Assembly (NCBI RefSeq): GCF_901709675.1
Contig: NC_051095.1
Coordinates: 16,974,456-17,038,455, forward strand
Direction of reading: 5' to 3'
Length of the DNA stretch: 64,000 nt
Source of the DNA: Syngnathus acus
Lineage: Eukaryota; Chordata; Actinopteri; Syngnathiformes; Syngnathidae
Part shown: in pieces, positions 26,501-49,129 of the stretch
Layout: every line of letters starts with the position of its first letter
Numbering within the stretch: the first letter of the stretch is position 1
Translations under genes and position numbers: made by a program
The notes under the pieces: model-generated
What the model was told of the DNA's origin: nothing
Seen by the model: only the letters and a program-made list of their open reading frames with translations
The model's database searches: none

Positions 26501-29500
26501 GAGCCTGACAGGGCATCAGGTTCACCACACGCTATGAGGGAAATTATCTTATTGAGGATCAGAAATTACCTGAGTGGTAAGGTATCCATTTTTCTTACAG
26601 ATTGTATCTGTTTGGTTGACGAGATCTGTCAGCCTCTTAACCTCATCACCTGCTAGGGATGCTTGCTTCGCAGCAATTTGCTTCCTGGCTTCCGATTGAC
26701 TCAACTGCATTTGTAGCGCCGTGTTCTGCCCATATGTAATGTACACAAAAACACAAGTTAATAGTCATATAGATGTGTGTAAAGGCAAAAAAAACAATTT
26801 AAACTGACCTCTGCATGTCTTTTGTCCAGTTCTTGCTGTGACTTTTTTAGTTCTTCTCTGACAACTTCAATAACTCTCACCAGCTCACTTGATTCCTGTT
26901 AATCCATTAAACAATATTTTTGAGGAGAATAAATGACCGTTATCATAGTTATTATCATGCAAGGCAGCCTTCCCGTGTCATACCTGTATAGTGGTTCCAA
27001 CATTTTGTTTGTTTTCTATTTCAGTCTCCATCTTGTTGTATTGCGTCTGACTGTGACGATCAGTTTGTTGGCCACTCATTTGTTCTCTTCGAGACTGAAG
27101 TAATTTCATTATCTGCGCTTCCTCTTGTTTCAAACATCGGACTGAATGTTCAGTTTTTACTTTTTCGTTCTTCAAACTGCTAATTGACTTTAGCAGACTG
27201 TCATAGTCCCCTTGTAAATGTTGGCGAGGTTGATTCTTATCTGTTGACTCTTGAAGACAATCTCTTAGTTTGTCTGCCGTCTGACTTAATTGGTCCTTCT
27301 CTCGCTCCAAATGTTGCACTGTCTGTGCAATTTGTTTGAGCTCCTCTTTTCCACCTGACAGCGACTCGAACAGTTTTTCTTTTTCTCTTTCAAGGACCAA
27401 ACAAGACTCGGCGAGCTTTGCTTTCTTTTCCTCCAAATCTCTCACAGACTTTGAAAGACGAACTTGCACATCCTTCAGCCCGCTGAGCACCCTGATTATT
27501 TGGTCTCGCTCCTGCTTAAGACCATCCAGAGATCCAGCGATCCCGTCCTTCTCCCCTTTGAGTGCCCATATTGTCCGAGTTATGTGCTGTTTCTCCTGAG
27601 TCTGTGTTTGGACTGACAGAGAGATTTCCCCGTGTTCCTTTCTAAGAGTTACCACACAACCACGTAGCTGCCCTTGCTCAGCTTTCAGGCTCTGGATGGA
27701 CTTGTTGAGCTGCTTCACTTGATCACTAAGTGACTTCACCAGGAGATGACTTTGTGCTCCGTCTTGCTCTATTGCCACTCTCTCTTCTGGGTGGTTTTCT
27801 GGAAACCTTCCCACGTGGTTTTGTTTACAACAATCCACACGCTCTTCTAACTTTTGCTGCAGCTCCATGATTGTATTGAGATCATCCTCTGTCTTTCTGG
27901 TGAGTTCATTGATAAGACAGCCGTGTTCTTGCTTCTCCTGCTCCAGCTTGGCTTTGTCTTCCTGCAGACGCAAAATACTTGCCCTCAGTTGAGATTGCTC
28001 TCTCTCCATTTCGTCCTGATTGAGCTCAATGTGAGCCAGCAGCTCCTCAATGCGGAGAGCCAAGGCTCGGTTTTCCTGATTGAGGGCATGGAGAAGGCCG
28101 TTGTGGTCGGTGACATCATCTTGACCAGGAGATTGGCAAGCTTCGGCCTCAGTACTGGTTAAAGTTGCGCCAAACTGAACACAAAACAATCCGCACTGAG
28201 TTACTTGTGTCAGTTCATTTGATCAATCCATGGAGTGTATGACACTACAATACCTTTTGCTTCTCCTCTCTTTGGTTTCTGAGTTGTAGTTTCAGTTGTG
28301 CGTTCTCCTGAGCCATTACCTGCAGCTGCTGCTTTGATTGCTGAAGGGCTACCTCCAGGTGTTCACATTGCTCTCTGAGACCCTCAAGGTCCTCGCCTAA
28401 ACCTAAGCTCCTGTATGCCTCCCGCAAGGCTTCAGATTCTTCGCTGTGGGTGGCCTCCACATTGAAGCCCCCAGGAGAGCCCCACTCTCCAATGGTCTCT
28501 GAAGCCAAGTTGAAGGTTTGGAGGCTCGGGTGAGGAAAAATGCTTGGAGCGTGGTTTTCAGCTGTATACAGAGGGCCATGTTTGGCAGTAATCGCAGGAG
28601 CTTTGGTGGCACTCTTGGAGGTCGCTGCTGCAGCCTGGTGGTGGGTAACTGAAACTGCATCATGCAAGCCCAATACCTTGGAGGGCAAAAAGAGCACAGA
28701 ATTAGTGGAGCTTTAATATGACCACATGAAAATGTTTTATCTAAATACAATTTTAAAAAAAAAGTTTGCTCTATATAACCATCCTTCCTATAGTGTTCGT
28801 CTTCTTTAGGGTTGCCATTGAACTGGAGCCTATTGACTTAGGGTGAGGTGGTGAACCCCTGCACTGGGCGCCACTCAATCATGGTACATAGTAGACTAAC
28901 AACTCTTCACACTCAGATCCGGAATATATCTCAATTTGCTTGCTCCACTATTGATACATAACAAAAACATGCATTTTTGCGAAGACTCAAAACTGTCCTT
29001 AGCTGTCAACATAAATGTTTGTTTGACTATGTTGTACAGCATGAGTGTGAATGCTTAGTTGCCTATACAGTGTGTGCCCTGATTGGCTGGTGACCAGTCA
29101 CGGGTGTACCGCGACTCTCAAAGGACAGCTGTAACATGGCAATTAAGTGTTTACTATCCATAACAACATTCAACCCCCATGTAATGAAAAAATAAAAATC
29201 ATACACAAAAAAAACCAAAAAAAAAACACCTTTTCAGAGCTTCCCTCGGCACAATGTACAATTGTACTAGCGTCAGAGGCAGCAGAGCAAACATCAGCAG
29301 AGATTGCAGATGACTGGCTGGGAGTTCGTTGTTTAGCGGCATCCTTCAGGTCATGTTTGAGTCTGTGGTTTTCCACTCTGAGGTCTTCCACCTCCTTAGT
29401 CAGGACACTTTCAGACAAATTCAGCTGTTGTAGCTCGACCTTCACCTCATCCACCTTGCAGCACAGGAAAAGGCTGTTCTCCTCTGCCTCCTGGAGCTGC

Positions 29501-30591
29501 TCTATCAGCCTCCTATGTTCTGTCATGCCACTTTCCTCTCTCTCCAGCAGCACCCTGAGATCCTCCTGCAGGGTCACGATGAAACCTTGCAACCTGACCT
29601 CATTTGAGTTCTGTTTGTTGTCTGTACTCCTTTTATTTTCAGTTGTTCCCTCGTCCTCTTCCTGCCTTCCATCTCGCTCTCCTCCATTGTTTGAATGCCA
29701 TTGCCTCCTTCTGCATTCATTTTTCTCTTCTTCTCCTTCACACTCTTCTCTAGCACCTGGCTCCTGCAAGTGACTTTCGGTCTTGGGCGCAATTCGGACC
29801 GCGCTCAATGCTGTGACATCAGTGGCCGCACTCACAGTCATGTCCAGTAGCTGCTTCTCTAAAGTGTAAATGCGCCTCTGCAGGCTTTCCTCTCTGTCCC
29901 TTGCCAGGCTAAGCTTGTGGTGGAGTTGGTGTTTCAGGTTATCAAAGTAGTGGGACTGTCGACCCATCTCATCCTCTTTGGCCTTCAACTGCCTCTGACA
30001 ACGCTGCAGTCGCTCTCGCCATACACGTTCCACTTCGTCACAACAAGTCTGGACGGAATATCGTATGTTAGAGATTGTCGTATCTTATCTGCCACATTCT
30101 AAAACTACCATTAAAAACAGAAGAAAATGACACACATGCAGAGCTCAGACTCACCATGGTCCTTAGCTCAGCGTGAAGTGTTTCTGACCAAGCCTCTGAG
30201 AGTATTACATGCTGGGTGGGTGAGAGTCACAGCCAGGCGAGTCTAGCTGAAAGCTCCTCCCTGTACTCTCTTACTCTCTGATCTAACCATCACAAAGGCA
30301 AAGAAAAGGTCAGTGGGTCTGTCATCTAACTCCCCAGCCTTTCCCTTTGGTACTTAGCAAAAAGGAGCAAATTGGTTGCGAGACTGTGAATTAAACCGAC
30401 ACATTAGTTCCTCGAGAGATGTAAATGGCAGCGTGCCAACATTCAAATACGAAGAGACGGCGTGTGTGTGTGCACGTGCGTGTACGACATCACCGGATCC
30501 CCTCTCACCTGTTACTCAGGTTGCCTTCTGACTGGATGGTTGAACTTGGGAGCTTCCTCAGAGACTTTGCCACACGCTTAATAACATCCAT
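23405..30591 (-). CDS. C4orf50-like long coiled-coil protein with C-terminal FN3 domain
   Basis: The gene has a candidate start exon plus fifteen further exons (listed separately). From 30213 to the stop at 23405 every junction is in phase, giving about 1571 residues. The first two thirds are charged, Leu/Glu/Lys/Gln-rich coiled coil with the longest block in the exon at 26984-28174. A Ser/Thr/Pro-rich, probably disordered stretch follows. The protein ends in one fibronectin III domain reading VEVIKQVGHSSLLIGWERP then YGYRVFVDGEF, closest in feel to FN3 domains of RIM-binding proteins. The gene lies immediately downstream of jakmip1 on the same strand, as human C4orf50 does, so I infer homology by position. 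Function is unknown. Joining the start exon (phase 2) to the 30213 exon (phase 0) needs an exon I could not define. Confidence 0.8.
23678..23731 (-). CDS. C4orf50-like exon, FN3 middle
   Basis: Eighteen codons (VFVDGEFYKSVMSSACTK) between CTTTCAG and GTACAT, phase 0 at both ends. It continues YGYR from the preceding exon. Confidence 0.8.
23920..24050 (-). CDS. C4orf50-like exon, FN3 N-terminal half
   Basis: It starts at phase 1 after TTGCTAG and ends AGG before GTAGGC. It encodes APAEVCSVEVIK through YGYR, including the FN3 Trp in LLIGWERPPL. Confidence 0.8.
24140..24872 (-). CDS. C4orf50-like exon, Ser/Thr/Pro-rich linker
   Basis: 244 codons plus one base. The composition is Ser, Thr, Pro, Lys and Ala, with no domain that I recognise; it is likely disordered and a phosphorylation target. 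The end RPKPG joins the FN3 exon in phase. Confidence 0.75.
24945..25133 (-). CDS. C4orf50-like exon
   Basis: 63 codons from LSPSATGHEKRS to LQQTLLSSCK with a GTAAGC donor, phase 0. It contains the short helical piece PEKIINLQEQLQQTLL. Confidence 0.75.
25444..25893 (-). CDS. C4orf50-like exon with optional read-through stop
   Basis: 150 codons begin AKLSCLVLKCQERNNLLAQM. The proposed donor TTT|GTAAGA at 25444/25443 joins the next exon in phase. If the donor is skipped, the frame ends at a TAA at 25420, which would give a shorter protein without the linker and FN3 domain. Confidence 0.7.
25973..26032 (-). CDS. C4orf50-like exon
   Basis: 20 codons, YDALQKTRSQSDVDLVVPLK, between TTTGTAG and GTGAGG, phase 0. 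Confidence 0.75.
26098..26217 (-). CDS. C4orf50-like coiled-coil exon
   Basis: 40 codons, from TVALEELNSEYITLKKERD to YNDVKAK, bordered by CCCATAG and GTGGGC, phase 0. Confidence 0.8.
26291..26407 (-). CDS. C4orf50-like coiled-coil exon
   Basis: 39 codons, VNELQSKISVLVKEKTA to LTAQLKAK, bordered by TTGCAG and GTGACC, phase 0. Confidence 0.8.
26570..26725 (-). CDS. C4orf50-like coiled-coil exon
   Basis: 52 codons, NTALQMQLSQSEARKQIAAK to NGYLTTQ, bordered by GGGCAG and GTAATT, phase 0. Confidence 0.8.
26809..26895 (-). CDS. C4orf50-like coiled-coil exon
   Basis: 29 codons, ESSELVRVIEVVREELKKSQ to DKRHAE, with a GTCAGT donor, phase 0. Confidence 0.8.
26984..28174 (-). CDS. C4orf50-like main coiled-coil exon
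   Basis: 397 codons without a stop, from GTGTTCAG (FGATLTSTEAEAC) to NVGTTIQ|GTATGA. It is rich in Glu, Lys, Gln and Leu with repeated heptad-like pieces such as IRVLSGLKDVQVRLSKSVRD and LKNEKVKTEHSVRCLKQEEA. This is a long parallel coiled coil, with no catalytic motif. Confidence 0.85.
28254..28676 (-). CDS. C4orf50-like exon
   Basis: 141 codons from VLGLHDAVSVTHHQAAA to NQREEKQK, phase 0. The first half is low-complexity Ala/Thr/Pro; the second is coiled coil (LREQCEHLEVALQQSKQQLQ). Confidence 0.8.
28783..29125. repeat. Decayed teleost interspersed repeat in intron
   Basis: The phrases GGAGCCTATTGACTTAGGGTG and GATTGGCTGGTGACCAGTCA resemble the common repeat also seen at 5.53-6.17 kb. It lies in a C4orf50-like intron. 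Confidence 0.4.
29230..30048 (-). CDS. C4orf50-like N-terminal coiled-coil exon
   Basis: 273 codons beginning TCCDEVERVWRERLQRCQRQ. Coiled coil surrounds a highly charged Glu/Lys/Arg insert (EGEEEKNECRRRQW). It ends GSSEK before a non-canonical-looking but GT-starting donor, GTGTTT. Phase 0 at both ends. Confidence 0.8.
30157..30213 (-). CDS. C4orf50-like small exon
   Basis: 19 codons, HVILSEAWSETLHAELRTM, between a CACCCACCCAG acceptor and GTGAGT. It joins the next exon in phase 0. A TGA lies in the same frame 18 bases upstream of the acceptor. Confidence 0.65.
30509..30591 (-). CDS. Candidate C4orf50-like start exon
   Basis: ATG at 30591 opens 27 codons (MDVIKRVAKSLRKLPSSTIQ then SEGNLSN), then AG and a good GTGAGA donor, phase 2. 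A basic amphipathic start is plausible. No exon joining phase 2 to the phase-0 exon at 30213 could be defined, so assignment to this gene is provisional. Confidence 0.5.
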
Positions 30592-31597
30592 GTCCTAGTT
30601 GCGTCCAGCTGTATCCATGGTAACAGGACTCTCTTCGCTTCTCTACCAAGATCTCGCAGGTTCACGTGATCGTCTTTTGGTTTGCTTGTGTTCCCTTAAT
30701 ATCTTTTTCCCCTGTAAAAGAAGGGATAATAGTATGTATGCCATGTAGACACCATAAAATAAATTCTCTTTACTAAATGTAGACAGTTGTGCATCTTTGG
30801 ATATTGATTACACTCATCTATTATTGATATTGTTAACAGCTTGCTAGCAAGTTGGACAGGACCGCTATCTCTCAAGTTACTCCAACTCTCCTCTTTTAGG
30901 CTTAACATGTTTTTCACCAATCATCCCTAACTGCAGCTAAAGGCAAACAAAAATAGCACAATCACAAAATATCACAACAATTATACTCAATGTAAAGAAA
31001 ATGTGATAACCTTGTTTGCCTCGCTGTACTGTTTCCTCTTCTCCATGCGGATTCGAGCCAGTAAATTCATTGGAGCGGATTTGTAAACGTGTGTTGCCCT
31101 GCTGTTTCCTTAGAAACACCACTGAAGTGAGACTTTGCCAGAATCCTCAACTTGCCGCCCCCTCCGTCACTGCACTTTAATCTTCTCCTCCTGTTGTTCT
31201 TTACCCCTCTGGAAGGAATTCTGATCCATAGTGTTTCTCCATAAATCCAAGTTGTGTGTGTCAGACAGCAGCGTTAATGTTTTTGTTCCAGGTCCAAATA
31301 TCAGCATAGCAGTCATTTTGTAGTCATTCATAAATAAATCTTGTGTATAAATAGTTTTTCATGTCTTTGCAGGTAATTTCTTCTGTAAAAAGTGCATTTA
31401 TCAAAAAGGCCATTGGGTAAACATGAGCTGTCCTACAAATGCATAAAAAACAATTGTGTCATTTTGTCCTTTCTTGCTTCTGCAACAGCTTAACACCTGA
31501 AAATGAAAACAAAAAGGTGATTTAAATAACAGGCCATGGGTGAAAAATAATATGACACTTAATATGTATACCTGATGTGGTTCGACTATCATGTTCA

Positions 31598-43132
<11,535 letters not shown>

Positions 43133-46100
43133 CCCCTATAATTTCTCAAATGTTCTTAAGGGGCGGAGCCACGAGGGGTGTGGCGGACGACATAGCACTT
43201 CCAACCAATCGGGGAAGACATGGAGAGGCAGGCGTGCTGTACTAGAGGAAGAGAATCAGGTGCTTCTGCTGCTGACGATGATGATGATAATCTTTACAGC
43301 GACTCTACATCATTGCAGGGGGATGCAGAGAAGGAGAGTCTATTGAAGAGCAAACAAAACACAAAAAAAGACAAGCATTATAATAGTATCAGTAAGTTAA
43401 CCTACTCATATGCACTAAAGTAAGAAGTTGGTAAAACGTAAATCCAAAAGCATTTCAATTCACTAAAAGGATGTACTGATACTCAAATGGTACCTGGTGT
43501 ACATTTCAAAAAGGCTTTTGCAGAGGAGCGGTTTATTTGTACCATTTCTATTTAGGTGACCTAATTTACTTGGTTCTTTATCTTCAATCATGGGTGGACG
43601 TAATATTCCCTATTTGTTTCCTCCCCACAAACACATCAGCCTACCCGTGCAGCGGAAAAAGTCCAGAAACATTAAGATTTAGATACTTGAAGTACTAGTA
43701 AGCTACCCACAAGGCCCTTTCATGGACTGTAGGCATTACCGCTGATTAAGAAGTGAGCTGAGCTGTACTGTGAAATTTGTACTTGCTGCACCTTTAACCA
43801 TGCATGCATATTGTTTGGTTTTTTTCCGTATGCTTAGTTAATTACAATGTGATTTGTTGGTTTGTTCATTTCCAACTGAAAAGAATGAATTTTTGTTCAT
43901 CTACTGTATCTATGCCCGTGACCTATAGTGTCAGGCTACTTCCACTCAATGGCAGAAGAAAGACTTAACCTCGTGTTTCCCACCTGTTGGCCTATTCATG
44001 CAACATAACACTTTAGTGTCCTACAAAACAAGCCTACGTTTTGCATTACTGAGTACTGCGTGAGATTGTTCGAATGTAAAATGTTAACTTTGACTCAAAT
44101 GTTGAGAAAAAATTCATCTGGAGTAAAAGTCATATAAATAATTGATAAAGCAAATCACCAAGTAGGAGAGTCTAAGAAGGTGTTGAAAAGTCAGAGGCAA
44201 TTCCAAGTTGATTGCAGGATTTTAATAAGAACAGTCTACTTGCCAAGCTGAATGTGGACTTCTCTAATACCTTCCTTGCAAAAAAATCTAAGCTAAGTGA
44301 GCATTTACAACCACATGCGGCGCCATCTTTAAGCTATGTTGGCATTGGCAAACATGAGCACAACACAAGCAGATGGCTGCAACAGTTGCCGCGGAAACCC
44401 TTGCTCCTTCAAAGTCCTTTGCTTTCACAGTAGGGGGTGACTCGCCGAAACAGTTTCGGATTGGATGTGAAACTCTTAAACAGAACAGGGGGTGCACCTC
44501 TAAGAACAAATCATCCAAGCGCTGTTATCTCATCAAATCTCTGAGCTGAGGTTGACTGAGAGGCAAAAATCCGCTGATGCTAGAGGGCGAGAAAGTCTAC
44601 ACGCGCTGTATGCACGGTCAAACCTTGGCAAGCAACACGAGATGGAAGCAAGACAGACAAAGGTTACGCCTTAAATCAATAATAGAGAGACGTGGAAAAA
44701 GCCTGCAGAGAAACAAACCTTCAAGCATCTCCGGCGACCCCCACACGCGGCCATGGCAAATAGAGGCAAGCAGAGACAACCGGGGATCTCCCGCTTGTTC
44801 ACAGAGATGTGGAGCGTTCGTTCATTCAGTCACACAGCGAGCAACGACACAAGCGCACATTCTTTGAATCTTTACAGCGAATTATCGGTGCGCGACACAC
44901 ATTCACTCCAGCACCAGAAGCGGCTCTGTGCACTAATCCTCATTAAAAGTACTTACAGTGATTCGTTAGATGTGACTTACAAGCATGTGCAGGGGAAACT
45001 GCTAATAACTGCAAAGAGGGGGTACGCTAGTTGAAATGACTGCCAGATGGTAACACTGCTTAATCTACATTGGGGAAGAGGCACAGATTTCCATCCTAGC
45101 ATATGTATCATTTTCACATTCTTCTCAAATTGGAAACCGCAAAACCAAAAAAACAAGGGTCTTTATCAAAGACTTCTCAAGCCACATGCTGCCTACATGA
45201 CAGACAGAGGCTTACGCTGACAATGTTGAGGTTTAAGGACATCCAGGAATGTTATGAGGCAAACTGGAACATTTTATTGGGGCACACCACAAAAACATCC
45301 AACGTTCATGGAAACAAACAAAAAGTGCAGCATCACAGAGCTTCAATTACCTTATCCAGTGAACGAAGAGCCAGAAAGCCTTTAAATGTAATCAGTTGCT
45401 CACAGAAAAGGGCAAGCTCAGGATTAAGAATGGATAAAATGCACCCTTCTGTATGCCGCCTGAAATCATTTAACTTCTTCTGCGGAATACTGATGACATA
45501 ATAATACAAATACCACCAGGCATCACTATGTTGCTAACTAAAGGTCAGAAAAACAGAAAGGATGAGATTTTTCAACAAAATAACCTTAAAGGCACTTGTT
45601 TTTCTTTTTATATATACTTTCATATTTGAACAACTCAGGTCACCACTGTTTCAACCTCCACTATGCACACTCAGCCTTCTGTGACTTCATTACTAAGTGA
45701 GTGCAGGGGTGGCACATGCAGACAAATATTTTGCTGCAAATCAAAGAACAATGTACTGTATATCACATATTTATATTGTATATTATGACAAGGTATAAAT
45801 ATAAAATGCTAAAATGATCATCTTGATAATTGATAAAAATAATAATTAAAATTCTTTGACTGAGTCATAAAATCAATAGGGAGGTGTGTATAATAGACAA
45901 GGATGAAGTCCTGTTTATATTGCACGTTCCTTACAAGCATGACACACATGATCACTGTAATCCTATCAGCATAGTGGAGACTGCCAGAACAGGTCTGGCC
46001 TCTCTCCAGTGGAGAGCCACCCAGCTACACACACGCACACATGCACGTGCACACACACAAAACACAAACACACACAAAACACACACACACGCATACACAC

Positions 46101-46437
46101 ACTGATGCAAAGATACTCCAAAGACACGATTTGAATCCCATTGGGAGTCTGTACTACAGCTGAGTGCAACGCTAGTGGAGCATGAGGTCTAAAAGTACTC
46201 TACCAGGAGAAAGATGCATGTCGGTGACCTCAATGACAAGTGAACCTAAAGATGTAAACACAAAGTATCTCTTATTCAGCTATGTGGTTGCAATCAAAGA
46301 AAATGAAATATCAATATTTTTTATCACATCTGCATTTAGCCTATGCAGGTATATAGTGGAACTTCTGAGTATCAGCCACTGTTAACAATGAGACGTTAAA
46401 CTCAATAAAACACTCACTTTAATGATAATCTCATTTT

Positions 46438-46757
46438 TAGCTCAGTGGCCTAGTGGTAGAGTGTCCGCCCTGAGACTGGAAGGTTGTGGGTTCAAACCCC
46501 GGCCGGGTCATACCAAAGACTATAAAAATGGGACCCATTGCCTCCCTGCTTGGCACTCAGCATTAAGGGTTGGAATTGGGGGGTTAGATCACCAACTGAT
46601 TCCCGAGCGCGGCACCGCTGCTGCTCACTGCTCCCCTCTCCCCCAGGGGATGGATTAAAATCACACGGGGATGGGTTAAATGCAGAGGACAAATTTCACC
46701 ACACCCAGGTGTGTGTGTGACGATCATTGGGACTTTAATCTTTAATCTTAATCTTAA
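46438..46757 (+). mobile_element. tRNA-derived SINE, plus orientation
   Basis: Same element as at 42169-42483, inverted relative to it. The A box (TGGCCTAGTGGTAGAGTG), B box (GGTTCAAACC), body and TTAATCT-type tail are all visible. The two copies can pair over about 300 bp in one transcript. Confidence 0.85.
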
Positions 46758-46821
46758 AAGAAGTCAATCACCATCAATACTGCTTAACGGTTGTTTAGTT
46801 GTTGTTTTTTAATTACTAAAT

Positions 46822-46838
46822 GATGGATGGATGGATGG

Positions 46839-46874
<36 letters not shown>

Positions 46875-46931
46875 ATGGATGGATGGATGGATGGATGGAT
46901 GGATGGATGGATGGATGGATGGATGGATGGA
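46822..46931. repeat. GGAT tetranucleotide array
   Basis: About 27 units of GGAT with one C substitution near 46849; likely polymorphic. Confidence 0.95.
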
Positions 46932-48545
46932 ATAATTGATAGAATAATTGATTCTGAAAATATTCAATAGTGACAGCCCGAATATGCGTCTTATAACAGG
47001 TCCCCTCATCACAATCATAACTATGATGTTAAAAATTTGACACTGCTGCTTTCTAAAAATGGTGTCCTAACTCATTGTGGGCTTTTCTGTCAGATCAGCT
47101 AGAACAAGTGCATTGCCCTGAGCAGGAAATGGATGTGGAGCACATGTTAGCTGTCTGCTAGGTTCTAACACTCCAGATCACTACGACAGGCTGACTGCAG
47201 GCATTTCAGAGTATGCAAAGCAATTTGGACATCTTAAGGTCTTAACGTTTGACCTCACAAATGAGACAGTTCAGTGCATTCGTAGAACAATTGGGGCTTA
47301 CTAGTAGAGTGACTGTGTTTAACTAGTAATGTTTTGCACTCATGTTTTGTTGGATTACTTGACCATAATAGTACCTGGACCTTAAGATGGGTATCAAACA
47401 TTAATTCGGCGCTCCAACAGCTTTCTATAAAGCCTGTTCAAACATTTAACATCATGCTACTAGAATGCCAAATTTTCCTGTTAGTGTGCAGAAACTGAAA
47501 TTCTACTAGACTACCCTAAACATTCTGCCGGTGCATTCAATGATGACAAAGAGTATACATGTAGTATGACAACTTTGGCATGCTAACTACATTTTACTTG
47601 TAAGGCAAAATAACTAGTGGACATTTTCTGCTAGTAGGCTCCAGCAGGTTCTTAGTAATATTCCTAGTGCAGTTCAGTAGGTTACACTATACTATAGGTA
47701 CTCATACTAGTAAGCCAAAAGTAGCACTAGTCATGGGGAAAAAACATTACCTGAAAGAAACATTCATTCTCCTATTGCACAATAACAGCATACTACTACA
47801 TGTACATGGACCAAAGATGGACAACATGAATATATTGATTTTATTCCACCTGTATTCTTGATATCCATCTCAAGGTTCACGAACTCAAATGTTCCTTGTC
47901 TTTATGAGCAGGACAACTTTGATCAGTACATGTTACTAGTACGGACAAGCGGTACTAGGAAACAAAGCTTGATATGAATATCAAGGATATGTAATGCATT
48001 CTTTCAATGGCTTCCCATAGCAAAGGACAGAAAGGCAGTGAAACTAGGGGATTAAAGTCTGCCGCTGACATCAACCACACCCCATGGAGACACATGCATG
48101 AGTCTGCAACAACTGCAGCATCAACCAAACAGCCTTCATACAGGTCGGCTGTCCTTGCAGTTGCAGCCTGCAAGGTCTCCTTTTGATGAAATGCATGCAA
48201 TCCTTTGCGTGAACCTCGTCATGTCTTATGGTGTCCTCGCTATGCGTGGGGGTGGCATGACTGCACTGCACCGCACAGGAAGTGGACGATGAAAGAGCGG
48301 TAGACAGACAGGATATTAAAAATGAAACATCATCAAGCATGATTCTTCCGCCTCGGGACAACAGCAGCTCCAGGGTGCAACGGTGTGCATTTGATAGGCT
48401 GTCCATGTCAAGTTCACTCTTTGGCGGCGATGCGAGCCCCCAACTGCAGCCTCCCTTGGCAACTATAAACCGGCGCCCGCTAGCAGCTAAAACCCAATAC
48501 GGCGTCCACAAACAAGTTGTCAAGCATCACAGCGGCTACACTCAC

Positions 48546-48750
48546 CTGAATTTGAAACAGACGTCCACTGATGTGCATCGGCTTCACGTCCACAAGGGGA
48601 TCGAGATTGGAGCTCCGGGCGGAAGAGAGTACACGCAATGCCAGCAGTCTCCAGTGTGCGTTTCCACATCCACGCGTGTACATGAGAAATAAAATAAAAG
48701 CGTCTCAGCGAAGAAGATGCGCAGGGGAAGCGGGGCGGGCGTCGCCGCTC
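48546..48750 (-). promoter_or_regulatory. jakmip1: Probable jakmip1 promoter and untranslated first exon
   Basis: A minus-strand donor (AATTCAG|GTGAGTG) ends at 48546. The region 48430-48800 is the most CpG-dense part of this locus. The exon's 5' end is not visible; the right limit given is approximate. Assignment to jakmip1 is by position. Confidence 0.5.
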
Positions 48751-48810
48751 GCGTGATAGAAGCGCGACACCTGACTGCGTGTTCAAGAATGACACCGCCG
48801 GTGAAGACGG

Positions 48811-48818
48811 TGACGTCA
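48811..48818. promoter_or_regulatory. Palindromic CRE site
   Basis: TGACGTCA, the full CREB/ATF consensus, lies just upstream of the CpG-rich candidate jakmip1 promoter. Confidence 0.5.
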
Positions 48819-49049
48819 TCAGATTTGACCAAGATGTAATTATTTTTAGATTTACTTTGAGATTATTAACTATGTCCTGTTCTTGCCGTGTTTGTTTTTG
48901 TTTGTTTTGTGTGTGTCAAAAAGCTATTTTAATTTCTTTGTTTCAAACCACCAACCTGACCCTCCCCTACCACGTGACAAGATCTCGCTTTATTTTGTCT
49001 ATTTCAACACTTTAATAGCAGTACAACTACTGCTAGCAACCACTTCTAC

Positions 49050-49122
49050 TAATACTACTATCACTACTACTCATACTACTACTAATAATAATAATAATAA
49101 TTATAATAATAATAATAATTTA
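49050..49122. repeat. ACT/AAT trinucleotide tract
   Basis: CTACTA-type units grade into AAT units, with interruptions. Confidence 0.85.
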
Positions 49123-49129
49123 TCCTCCG

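Larger units (their letters stand above)
43136..48545. other. jakmip1 first intron
   Basis: This is the intron between the proposed untranslated exon and coding exon 1. It holds the plus-strand SINE, a CA-rich tract at 46027-46100 and a GGAT array. Open frames here show no splice or codon pattern of a gene. Confidence 0.55.

Noticed and set aside
46440-46515. tRNA-like sequence with A and B boxes
   Set aside because: It is the head of a SINE. No complete cloverleaf is expected to be functional, and it is followed directly by the SINE body.
46822-46931. Regular direct repeats that might suggest a CRISPR array
   Set aside because: The unit is a 4-bp microsatellite without spacers, in a vertebrate genome.
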